From Dipteronia dyeriana (lineage: Eukaryota; Streptophyta; Magnoliopsida; Sapindales; Sapindaceae): a stretch of 64,000 nucleotides of DNA. Position 1 is the first letter of the stretch. Each line of letters starts with the position of its first letter. Position numbers and translations under genes: made by a program. Positions 10,793 to 20,431 of this stretch are shown here, piece after piece. The stretch is from positions 21,896,501 to 21,960,500 of the forward strand of contig CM065295.1 in the NCBI GenBank assembly GCA_032871835.1. Direction: 5' to 3'. Below the pieces are notes generated by a model that saw only the letters and a list, made by a program, of their open reading frames with translations, was not told where the DNA came from and made no database searches.

Positions 10793-12348
10793 TGATAGGT
10801 CCATTTCTATACTTGTTTTAGGCTCCAATGTTAGTGTTCTCAAGAGAAATTGGTTATTTAATATGTTTTGTAAGCATTGTATAGGTAATCATTCGTAAAT
10901 AAGATGTTCAAGTTTAATTGGAGAGTTTTGGAGACAAAAAGGATTGAAATTGTAAAGGCTTGTGTAGAACGCCCAACTTGTAAATACCATCTCTCTCCAC
11001 ATGTTGAACTATGTTGAGATCTACATATCTTTGGAAAGCCCTAGATATCTAGTTTCCAACAAACTTTACTGTTCATGAATCCAATTTTTTAAAAAGAAGT
11101 TATGACTGTTTTAGTGGCTGAAGGTCAGAGTAGGTGTATGGTAGAGGATTTCAGTGAACTGGAGCATGGGCACGAACCGCGGTGACATGATTTTGGCAGA
11201 GAAGACATTTGAAATTGCCTAAATTGTTTAGAAACTTCCGAAATCAAATTCTAATAACTCTAGAAGACAAATGGATGTTTGTGAAACTTCCTAAACTCAA
11301 TTAGAAGTCAATCATCAAAAGGGAAAGTCAAGTTAGAAAAGAAATCTTATTCCTTGATTCATGAGAATTCCTATTTGGAGGATTATTTGAACTTGGAAGA
11401 ATTTGAAGCTTACAAGGAGAAGCCACATATAAATACCAAGAGTTTTCTAAAGATTGATACCCCATCGAGCCACCACACACCTTTAATACATAACCATCTT
11501 TACACATTGAAGTTATAGATTAAGAAGAAGAGGGTTCTCGCTACATCAAGTGGAATCTACCAACAACAAAGAAGATTTGAAGGAGCACTTGAAGATCACC
11601 GTGGCTTTCTCTATGCAATCTCTTTTCTTTTTAATTCTATGATGTGTAACTATACCTATAACTAGGGAATCAATGTGAACCGATGTGAATTTTCTTTGTT
11701 TTGAATTAACTTATATTTTTATCAATTCAAAGTCTTGATTCCTTCGATTTGCTTTATATCTTAATCTTATGTGTGTATTGATTTATGATCCTTTATTGAT
11801 GCAAGCTTAGGGTTAGGATTATGTCAAGTTAGGATTAGAGTATATATAAGTATATATAAATACCTAATATTGACTAAATTTCAATTAAATGAATAAAATC
11901 TATCTTTGACATAGATGAATGTAAAGTAAGTTTTGGTTCTTAAGTTTTTGTGTTTAAAGGATCATTGGTTATTGCTCGCACTATAGATGAATGAGTGAGT
12001 AATGATTATGAATACTTGATTCATCTTGTACTAGAAATAATAAAGATAAAAATGAACCATAGACTTGAATTGAATTTTGTTAGCAAAATTAATAAAAAAC
12101 ATTGATTACCTAGTGTTTTCCATCCCTTGATCACATCCAATCTATTTCTTTTTATTTGCTTTCGTAGTTTAGTTTAGTAGTTAATTCAATCATCAAATCT
12201 CCCAACATGGTTACTTTAATTTAATTAGAATTAGAATTAGTTATAATTAATAGATTACTTTTCCTCATGTAATGAACTCTATTTGTTCCTATAAAGATCA
12301 CCACGATTCGTGCATTTATGAGTTTTTTAAAACAAAATTTTCACATCA
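10793..12348 (+). mobile_element. Athila-like LTR inserted in the gag of element Z
   Basis: A 1.56-kb non-coding block beginning TGATAGGTCC and ending TTTTCACATCA. Its phrases (ACTAGGG near TGTGTAACTATACC, GATGAATGAGTGAG, GTAGTTTAGTTTAGTAG, ending in TTTTCACATCA then AGTTTTTG) match the style of Athila-group LTRs followed by their primer-binding site. No matching 5-bp target duplication is visible (AAGCG versus AGTTT). It is either a solo LTR with decayed flanks or an LTR with a few bases of internal sequence. Confidence 0.5.
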
Positions 12349-12639
12349 AGTTTTTGACGAGATCCCCAAAAAGAGAAAATTTATCGTGATAATGAAGAAT
12401 TAAGAAATTTTGAAGGAGACATGCGAAATAAAAATAAAGATCAGAATCGGATAAACAAAGATTGAGAAGATTAAATAAACACAAAATAGTAATTGCAAAA
12501 TCTTATTCATGTATTATCTATGTTCAAGTTTTTTGGAAACATTTCCATAAGTGTCTTAGATTGATAACGCAAGAAGTTGATGGTGATCAGAATATACAAT
12601 CAAATTAACTATGCCAAAATTAATTGCTATTCAGATACA
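12349..12639 (+). other. Continuation of Z internal region
   Basis: A charged frame resembling gag continues here (DNEELRNFEGDMRNKNKDQ) before AT-rich non-coding sequence leads into the repeat array. The pol region of Z is not seen, so Z appears to have lost it. Confidence 0.35.
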
Positions 12640-12732
12640 ATAAAGTGAACTTTACCGAGGAATTGACTGAGTATAAATTTTCCAATAAAAGTGAACTTGG
12701 CTTTGGATAAATATGAATCGGCTAAGTATATA
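12640..12732 (+). repeat. Z internal tandem array, copy 1, first part
   Basis: Units of roughly 50 bp built on AATAAAAGTGAACTTTGCC, a spacer, ATATGAATCGGCTAAGTATACA and a T-rich end. The array is split here by a 281-bp solo LTR and continues at 13014. Confidence 0.85.
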
Positions 12733-13013
12733 TGTTAATATGCGTCTTCAATCAGTAAGTAACCTTATTTGATATATATATTTCTATTTTGTCTCTACCT
12801 ATATTATACATATGTGAGTTCTTTGGATGTAATAGGATTTTGGGTTTTGTGAATGATTCTGAGACATTCTTTTGTAATCTCCATTGATCATAATGAATTT
12901 CTTTTCATCATTATCCGTGGACGTAGGCTTTACGCTGAATCGTCTAAATTTCTCTTATTCTGTTTTACTTTTATTTTGCATAATTATTTTGTGTTTTGAC
13001 AATTTTCACAACA
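12733..13013 (+). mobile_element. 281-bp Ty1/copia-like solo LTR in the Z array
   Basis: It begins TGTTAATATG and ends TTTTCACAACA, with TG...CA termini. It contains a CCGTGGACGTAGGC block typical of plant copia LTR 3' parts. The flanks ATATA (12728-12732) and ATACA (13014-13018) match at four of five positions. The array consensus ...CTAAGTATACATTTTT reads through if the block is removed. Confidence 0.7.
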
Positions 13014-13278
13014 ATACATTTTTCAATAAAAGTTAACCTTGCTAAGGACAAATATGAATCGGCTAAGTATGCATTTTTCAATAAAAGTGAACTTTACTGT
13101 GAACAAATATGAATAACTAAGTATATATTTTCAAATAAAAGTGAACTTTGTCGGGAACAACTATGAATCGGCTAAGTAAATATATTTTCCAATAAAAGTG
13201 AACTTTACTGATGAATCAACTAAATATACATTTTCAATAAAAGTGAACTTTGCCGAAAACAAATATGAACGACAAAGT
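13014..13278 (+). repeat. Z internal tandem array, copy 1, second part
   Basis: About five units of the AATAAAAGTGAACTTT / CTAAGTATACATTTTTC repeat. They match unit by unit the array at 49483-49845 on the far side of elements B and C, which has two extra units. Interrupted by element A at 13279. Confidence 0.85.
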
Positions 13279-14147
13279 TATCGTATGTGAATTTTATTAG
13301 ACGTGCCCGTCATCGACAAATAGGATAAAATTGCCAGGTGGACGTCCAAATAGGCATTCAGAAAATATACTGCAAGACATTACCAAAGAAGAGAAAGCCC
13401 GAGTAAGCAGGTATTGAACAAAACCTACTAGGGGTCAACTGACGTTATATACTACTTAGGATCAGTTAATGATACTCGGGGCTGGTCGATGACATTTTCT
13501 ACTCGGGGTCAGATGACGTCACTCGAGACAAGCCGATATCGTGTTCTACCCGGGACAAACATGAAGAAAACCAAATAAAAAGCCCAGTGCGTAGCTCACA
13601 CGAATCGAGTCATTAAAATAGGTGAAGATATCCATATCAGAGAGGAATTCCAAGAAGAACAGAATATCAAGTAGAAAGGGTTCCTAATTAGGCAACACTT
13701 TTATTTCTTCAAAAAAGGCTATGTTATTATAAGGAAATAAGTCCTAATTGGACTACATTACTAGAGTCCCATTCGATCTCAATACAAGTCTCCGAAACAG
13801 GAAAGAAGACAAACTACTTCGAACAAGTAGACAATCATAATTAAATACAAAGATCTTTATTACTTGTACAGAGAAGATTAAGATTCTATGGACATATAAA
13901 TAAACCCATAATCTTGTCACAAAATAGGGACAAAATATACAGCAATCATAGAAAAATACAGAGAGAAAAAAGAGAGATCGAGAATTGTAATTATTTCATT
14001 CATAGTGGATTTTGACTAGGTTGATCATTCAACCATACCACGTAAAAAACTTACGTCCGATTACTTTCTCCTTATCTTTCTCTTTGAGATCACAGCTGAA
14101 ATCCAAACCTTGTTGGCTTTTTTTACATTCAGAAATCGACGTCAACA
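13279..14147 (+). repeat. 5' LTR of element A
   Basis: Matches 23779-24650. It starts TATCGTATGTG where the 3' copy has TGTCGTATGTG, so the terminal G is mutated, and ends ACGTCAACA. A TATA box (TATAAATA, 13895-13902) precedes the expected transcription start. Frequent ACTCGGG motifs and TGACGT motifs lie upstream of the TATA box. Confidence 0.92.
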
Positions 14148-14166
14148 ATTGTCGCTAGAAAGAGGG
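14148..14166 (+). promoter_or_regulatory. Primer-binding site of element A
   Basis: ATTGTCGCTAGAAAGAGGG follows the LTR. The four copies in this window (A, B, C and the one at 61620) share the pattern ATTGGCGCTAGAARGAGGG. I do not recognise which tRNA it pairs with. Confidence 0.55.
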
Positions 14167-14194
14167 CCCGGGGCCTCCGATTTAATTAAAGGTA

Positions 14195-15420
14195 ATGGCA
14201 GGAAGCAGAAGCAGTTCTAGTGATGTCCAAAAATCTCCAAATAACTTCCATGTTGGCAGTAGATCGCAAGATCCACTGCAACCACGGAGAACCAACCAAC
14301 ATCCCTGGCGGGGATCCAGCAAGTTCCTCCGACCAGCAAAGATCTGACACAACGCTTTCGAGAGGCGCTGCAACAATTGGTGGCAGACACAGCAAATGAA
14401 GGAGTTGATCTACTAGCTGCAAAAGAAGTACAACCTCCAAACCTCCCATATGTGAGGCTTCGTTCGGTAGTAGTAGGGCCAGAAATAAATGCATCGAAAG
14501 CCGAAAGGAACTCTGCTCCAATCAATCAGGTTGGACGTGAAACTCCCAAAGGGGAACGACCACGCCAGAAGCAGAACCAGGATCAGACAGCCCGTGCTAG
14601 ACACCGCAAACATGACCGGCACAGGGATCGGTCGTCATCAGAGGATAGCAATAGGCACCATCGTCAGAATCAACCAGTGAAACTCGGTATCAAAGTGAAG
14701 AGTCAGAGAGAGGAATGACAATCACCCAGCGGTTCAACCATCATGGAAGTCCGGTAGGAGACAGAGATGTCATAATTCAGAGCCTAACTCGAGAAGTCGA
14801 GAACAATAGGCGTCAAATGGACGCACTGGTAAGACGTTATGGGTACAACGATTTATCTGATGACCATTCTGACAACCCATTCACTAGGGAAATCTTACGG
14901 ACCCTATTCCCAGAAAGGTTCAGGATGACGCACGTGGAGCATTTCAAGAAAGACACAGACCTTAAAGAACACGTCAGACGCTATAAAAGTGCTATGGCGC
15001 AGTATGCCCACAACGATACCTTACTATGCCTCAACTTTCCACAAACTCTAGGAGACACAGGCTCAAGATGGTTTGAGAGATTTCCCCTAGCAAGCATCAG
15101 AAGTTTCAGTGAACTAAGCAGGAGTTTCTCAAGGCAATTTCTGAGCAACGTTCACAGGGAAAAATCAGTGGCTTACCTTTCTTAGATAAAACAAGGAAAA
15201 GATGAGTCGTTAAAGAAATACCTGGGGAGATTCGGCCAAGCGGTATCAAAAATCGGCAGTGCAAACGATGAAGCGATAGTTGCTGCATTTATCAACAACC
15301 TATAAAATGGACAGTTATCTTTCGACCTGAGAAGAGCCCGTCTGACCATATATGCAGATATGATGGACATGGCGGGAGGATATACACTAGCCGAAGAAGA
15401 AGAACTAGCCACATGAGGAT
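14195..15420 (+). pseudogene. Gag of element A
   Basis: An N-terminal leader starts at ATG 14195 (MAGSRSSSSD). It shifts frame into a region matching the leader of element B (ANEGVDLLAAKE), then a basic Arg/His-rich stretch, then the gag core from 14715. The core contains HVEHFKKDTDLKEHVRRYKSAM, LCLNFPQTLGD and RWFERFP, the retrotransposon gag (capsid) signature. Stops at about 15183 and 15303 break it. The nucleocapsid part seen in B and C is absent: the frame jumps from the capsid end to the protease leader at about 15450. Confidence 0.85.
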
Positions 15421-15429
15421 GCTATATAC

Positions 15430-16170
15430 ATGGAGGGAAACCCGAAAAGGACGCTGAGTCTAAGGTGCAGAACCAAAAGAGAAATCAGAGAAGCAGTAGA
15501 AGCAAAACATAACTTTGACGTGAACTCGGTCGAGCCAGACCCGAAAAGGATAAAAGAAGGATGTGACCCAATAGTATTCACAGAAGCAGACTCACATGGG
15601 GTCGATGTTTGGCCAAATGACGCTCTGGTCATAAGTGCCCAGATTGGTCACCGGGAAGTCAGGAGAATCCTGATAGATAATGGAAGTTCGACAGACATTC
15701 TCAATATAGCCGCCTATGATCAACTCAGGTTGGACCGAAAGGACCTACATCCTTTCCATACTTCACTCAGAGGATTTGGAAGAGTTGAGGTCAGGTCACT
15801 CGGGACGGTAATGTTACCCATAAAGATTAGAGTGGCACCTTGCCAGAGAACTGTGTTGCTCGACTTCGTGGTGGTATACTTAGACAATTGGCCGTATAAA
15901 GCGTTGTTGGGTCGGCTATTCTTAAATAAAACTAAGGCCGTAACAACAACTTGTGCCTTAATGATCAAGTTCCCTACCGAACAGGGGGTCGGTGTAGTTA
16001 AAGGATCCCAAGAGATGGCTCGAAGAGCAAACCTGTCAGTATACAAAGACAAAAATAATGGCAAACATGTATGCACTATAACGCAACCGAGTCAGAACAA
16101 AGAGTCACTGTCATTCGAATTTGATCCAATGGAAGAGTCGAATGAGTCCAAGAATGAACCGGTCGAATAA
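15430..16170 (+). CDS. Retropepsin (aspartic protease) of element A
   Basis: A 246-aa open frame. The catalytic motif LIDNGSSTDIL lies at about residues 78-88 and the flap/second-half motifs (LLDFVVVY, NALLGR-like KALLGR) follow. Tat-type proteases carry DNGSS rather than DTGS. It cleaves the gag-pol polyprotein in the virus-like particle. The N-terminal ~30 residues are capsid-end sequence fused by a deletion of roughly 0.5 kb relative to element B, so the ATG at 15430 is internal. The frame stops just before reverse transcriptase at 16171, where B reads through. Confidence 0.85.
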   Translation: MEGNPKRTLSLRCRTKREIREAVEAKHNFDVNSVEPDPKRIKEGCDPIVFTEADSHGVDVWPNDALVISAQIGHREVRRILIDNGSSTDILNIAAYDQLRLDRKDLHPFHTSLRGFGRVEVRSLGTVMLPIKIRVAPCQRTVLLDFVVVYLDNWPYKALLGRLFLNKTKAVTTTCALMIKFPTEQGVGVVKGSQEMARRANLSVYKDKNNGKHVCTITQPSQNKESLSFEFDPMEESNESKNEPVE

Positions 16171-16176
16171 ATTATC

Positions 16177-17160
16177 TTGAAAGAAGAACTAAGCCTTACT
16201 GATCTGCTCAAAGAATACAAAGATGTGTTCGCCTGGAGTCATGAAGACATGGTCGGGATAGATGCCGGAATAATATCTCACCATCTCGCAGTAGACCCGA
16301 ATGCAAAACAAGTGATACAAAAGAGGAGATCATTCAATCTTGAAAGAAGTCAGGCAATCAAACAGGAAGTAGAGAAGCTACTCGCTGTAGGGTCAGTTAG
16401 AGAGATCAACTACCCTCAATGGGTAGCTAATGTAGTCCTCGTCCAAAAGAAAAATGGGCAATGGAGAATGTGCGTGTATTTCACTGATTTAAACAAGGCA
16501 TGCCCAAAAGACAGTTTTCCATTTCCAAGGATAGATCAGTTTATGGACGCTACATCAGGCCACAAATTGCTCAGTTTCATGGACGCCTACTCGGGATATA
16601 ACCAAATCCGGATGAACAAGGCAGACAAAGAAAAAACAGTATTCACAACTGATCAGGGCTTGTACTGTTATACAGTAATGCCCTTCGGGTTAAAAAATGC
16701 AAGGGCAACATATCAAAGGCTGGTCAACAGAATCTTCGCACGGTAAATAAGAAAGAACATGTAAGTAAACATTGATGACATGCTGACCAAAAGCTTCTCG
16801 GTAGATAAGCATACCGCAGACCTGCGAGAGACATTTGATGTTTATAGGAGATACCAAATGAAGCAAAATCTGAACAAGTGTTTATTCGGAGTTCCTTCAA
16901 GCAGATTCCTGGGTTTTCAAGTTCACTAAAGGGGAATCGAAGTCAATTTTGAAAAGATCCAAGCCCTGCAGTGAATGACCTCACCAAGGACATTAAAAGA
17001 AGTGCAGCGCTTGGCAGGATGTTTAGCTTCTTTGGGAAGATTCATCTCAAAGGCCACTGACAGATGCATACCCTTTTTCAGAGTAATCAAAAAAGGGAAA
17101 GGACTCGAATGGAATGAAGAGTGCGAGCAGGCTTTCTTAAAAATGTAAGAGTACCTAGGG
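16177..17160 (+). pseudogene. Reverse transcriptase of element A
   Basis: Fingers and palm motifs are clear: VEKLLAVGSVREI, WVANVVLVQKKNGQWRMC, DLNKACPKDSFP, FMDAYSGYNQI (first catalytic Asp) and PFGLKNARATYQ. The frame stops at 16744. Beyond two stop codons the catalytic loop survives as VNIDDML where VYIDDML is usual, and the invariant D of MCVDF is Y. The thumb and connection region (TLKEVQRLAG, GRFISKATDR) runs to about 17160 with further stops. Not functional. Confidence 0.9.
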
Positions 17161-17187
17161 CAGGCTCCCATCCTTTCAAAACCACAA

Positions 17188-17590
17188 ATGGGAGAGATAC
17201 TCCATTTGTACTTATCAATTACAGAACTAGCAACAAGCTCAGTCTTAGTCAGAACAGAAGATGGAGTACAAAAGCCAGTGTATTATACCAGTAATACACT
17301 TTTACCCGCCGAGACCAGGTATTCACAGGCAAAAAAGATGGCCCTCGCATTGGTTTCAGCGCTAAGGAATCTAAGGCATAATTTCAGGCTCATACAATCC
17401 AGGTTTTCACCGACTGCCCATTGAGACAGATTTTACAGAAGCTAGAGATTTCAGAAAGACTAACCAAATGAGCAATCGAGTTAAGTGAATTCGATATCCA
17501 CTACGTCCCCAGGACATCCCTCAAAAGACAAGCAGTGACAAATTTTATAGCAGAGTTCACAGAGTCAAACCTGGAAGCAAAAAAGATGTT
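17188..17590 (+). pseudogene. First RNase H domain of element A
   Basis: Starts with the remnant of the usual RT-linked RNase H (KPVYYTSNTLLPAETRYSQAKKMALALVSA) in one frame, then shifts frame before FTDCPLRQILQKLEISERL. A stop follows and AIELSEFDIHYVPRTSL continues. In Tat elements this first domain is retained upstream of a second one. Confidence 0.8.
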
Positions 17591-17605
17591 GGGAAAATAT
17601 TTCCA

Positions 17606-18076
17606 TTGAAATTGTATGTTGATGGCTCTTCAAACACTCACGGCAGCGGGACAGGGATCGTAGTATGCATTCCAGAAGGAGATGATGTCGAATGTTCCAT
17701 GAGGTTTGACTTCAAAGTAACTAATAATCAAGCCGAGTACGAGACGCTACTAGCTAGACTTAGAGTCTGTATAGCTCTCGGGGCAGATGAAGTCGAGATA
17801 TTTAGCGATTCACAGGTAGTTGTCAACCAAGTCTTGGACGAATACCAAGCCAATGATGAAGGCATGATAGCTTACCGTGACATTGCAAAACAACTCCTCC
17901 AGAAATTTAAAGAATATAGGATTGCCCAGATCCCCAGGGAGGAGAATGAAAAGGCAGATGCTTTGTCCAAACTAGCATCAACAACAACCACAATCAGTCC
18001 AAAAATTATTCCGGTTGCATGTCTTCTCAGACCGAGCACAGCTGAACCGAAAAACTTAGAAATTTCAAAAATCTAA
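17606..18076 (+). CDS. Second, archaeal-type RNase H of element A
   Basis: A 156-aa open frame with the full catalytic set by motif: D in LYVDGSS, E in NNQAEYE, D in IFSDSQ and D in EKADALSKLAS. The closest style is the additional RNase H of plant Tat/Ogre-type elements. Together with the first domain it would degrade the RNA strand during reverse transcription. A stop at 18074 separates it from integrase. Confidence 0.88.
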   Translation: MKLYVDGSSNTHGSGTGIVVCIPEGDDVECSMRFDFKVTNNQAEYETLLARLRVCIALGADEVEIFSDSQVVVNQVLDEYQANDEGMIAYRDIAKQLLQKFKEYRIAQIPREENEKADALSKLASTTTTISPKIIPVACLLRPSTAEPKNLEISKI

Positions 18077-18084
18077 ACACCGCC

Positions 18085-19320
18085 AGACAGTTGGATGACT
18101 CAACTGATAAGGTTCCTGGAAAAAGACATGCTCCTAGAAGATCCCTTACAAGCAAAACGTATCAGGTATCGATCAGCAAGATACACGTTGGTTGGAGGAG
18201 AACTATACAAAATGGGGTTTTCCCAAACACTCCAAAGATGTGTCAGAGGAGGATGCATATCGGATATTACAGGAAATCCACAGAGGAGTTTGCGGAAACC
18301 ACACTGGGGGTAAAAGTTTAGCACACAAGGTACTCAGGCAAGACTATTATTGGCCTACTTTATTCTTAGATGCACAACGATGTTCGGAGAGTTGCAATAC
18401 TTGTCAAAGGATCGCTAATGATATCCGACAACCTCATGAACAACTCAGAAACCTCACATCCCCATGGCCATTTGCCATGTGGGGTTTGGATTTAATCGGC
18501 CCAATGCCAGCCGGGACAGGGGGTGGAGCAAAGTATGCCATAGTAGACGTCGACTATTTCACGAAGCGGGTAGAAGCTGAAGCATTAGTGCATATCACAG
18601 AAGCAAATACCATGAATTTTGTGAAAAAGAATATAGGTTTGGAATCCCAAACACTATCATCATTGATAACAACGCCTAGTTCGATAAGTCGAAATTTAAA
18701 TAGCTGTGCACGGAGTATCAAATTGCCAATTATTATGCCACACCTGCCCATCCTCAAACAAACGGGCAGGTTGAAGCAGGGAACAAAATCATCAAGCATA
18801 CACTCAAAGCAAAGCTAGATGACAAGAAAGGAAGTTGGGTTGAAAAGCTTCCCGAAGTATTATGGGCGTATCGGACAACAGCAAGAACGTCAACATGAGA
18901 GACTCCATTCACTTTAGCGTTTGGAACAGAAGCTGTTATCCCCACATAAATGTCATATGCATCACCCCGGGTCAGGCTATATGATAAAGAACAGAATGTT
19001 GATATGCTATTACATAGTCTAGATGAGCTAGAAGAGAAACGAGAGAAATCCCGAATACAAAATATGACGTATCAGCAAAGAATGCTCGCCACTACAACTC
19101 TCTTGTCCGGGTCAGGAAATCCCAACTAGGAGACCTGGTACTCAGGAAGGTGTCATTGAACATAAAAAATAAAGCTGCAGGTTCCCTGGTTGATAAGTGG
19201 GAAGACCCTTACAAAGTCGAAGGAATAGCTGGCCATGGAGCATATTGGATCGCACGACCCAATGAAGGGGTTTTATCCCGGCCATGCAATGCCCAATATT
19301 TGAAGATTTTCTGTCCTTAA
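18085..19320 (+). pseudogene. Integrase of element A
   Basis: The zinc-binding domain (IHRGVCGNHTGGKSLAHKVL, YYWPT, then CNTCQ) is followed by the catalytic core with the first Asp in GLDLIGPMP. The expected TDNGTQ block reads as a frameshifted TPSS at about 18675. The third acidic residue survives in NGQVEAGNK at about 18760. The C-terminal domain ends CNAQYLKIFCP with TAA at 19318-19320. Several frameshifts and one TGA (18897) inactivate it. Confidence 0.85.
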
Positions 19321-19860
19321 TTATTTTTTATTCTCTTTTCTAGTCAGGACAATTTTAGTTAGGTCAAATATTAGCTTTGGAACTTAAATCTTTGTTGATT
19401 TTGCAGTTATAAATAAAAATCAAACTCGGGATTTTTGAAAAGTAAAGCATATGATAAAAAGAACATATGGAAGACAAGCATGATAATGAGAACATGCAAA
19501 TAGAATACTCGGGACCATTGATTCCTGAATGGGCGGAGAAGCTCGAAGAAGCATGCCAGCCGAGCAAGGTCAATTGACCTTAGTAAAAAGGCAAACCCGA
19601 TGCACCTAATTCTGGAGAAAGGCTCGGGACGCTATCAAAAAAAATTCCGGTGAAGTGCGTAGTTGTGTTAAGCGACTGAAAAAACTTAACGATTCGGTAA
19701 ACCCTTACACAGAAAAACTGGGGAGACGTCCTTGGTAATGTGTAAGGACTCGAACATATGATCATGGTGAGCCTTGATGTAATGTCTGGGTAGCAACAGA
19801 GTATGAAACACAAGTATAAACCTACTTACCTATTTTAAGATGACTCGGTTAATAATACTA
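19321..19860 (+). other. Conserved non-coding block after pol in element A, with hairpin
   Basis: Between integrase and the dyad array. About 150 bp (19650-19800) can be matched by eye to element B (complement of 29860-30010) and C (complement of 38970-39120). It includes GTTAAG (19667-19672) and CTTAAC (19685-19690), which can pair as a stem with a 12-nt loop. No convincing coding frame. Confidence 0.6.
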
Positions 19861-20233
19861 GCCAGTTTAATAAGATACTTGGCGTTAAAAAACTATTCGG
19901 GTGATAAAACCGGTTTAATAAGATACTCGGTGAAGTTACCCGAACATCAGAGATAACCAGTTTAATAAGATACTTGGCATTAAAAATTATCCAGGTGACA
20001 AAACCGGTTTAATAAGATACTCGGTGAAGTTACCGTCACATCAGAGAGCCAGTTTAATAAGATACTTGACGTTAAAAATTCGTGTTACCACCGGTTTAAT
20101 AAGATACTCGGTGAGGTTATCCGAACATCAGAATTAGCCAGTTTAATAAGATACTTGACATAAAGATTGCAATAGCCAGTTTAATAAGTTACTTGACATA
20201 AATTTCAATGGCCGGTTTAGTAAGATACTCGGC
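19861..20233 (+). repeat. Dyad-symmetric tandem array of element A, nine units
   Basis: 23-nt cores start at 19861, 19909, 19956, 20003, 20048, 20090, 20137, 20175 and 20211, spaced 36-48 bp. Each has the constant centre TTTAATAAGATA (one G, one T change) flanked by arms GCCAG/CTTGGC or ACCGG/CTCGGT. Arm positions 1 with 23 and 4 with 20 change together in most units. The array separates the 3' ends of pol and the antisense gene. Confidence 0.85.
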
Positions 20234-20431
20234 AACATTAGAATCAAGAAAGAAGATACTTGATGAAATTCTTTGAGCAATAAATCAGATCAAGACCACT
20301 CGGTTATCAGAATAAGCTAAACTCAGGATTTTATTAATCTCTCTAAAGAATCATTACAAAGAATTGTTTCAAAGAATGTTACAAAGAATAAAAAGAATCT
20401 TTACAAAAAACTTGTGAAAATTCTACAAAAA

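Noticed and set aside
13014..13278. Regular repeat-spacer look of the Z array, CRISPR-like at first sight
   Set aside because: Units vary along their whole length and there are no unique equal-length spacers; the setting is a plant retrotransposon.
14182..14525. Three minus-strand ORFs of 64-111 aa in the gag leader of element A
   Set aside because: Shadows of the GC-richer gag leader; not open in B or C.
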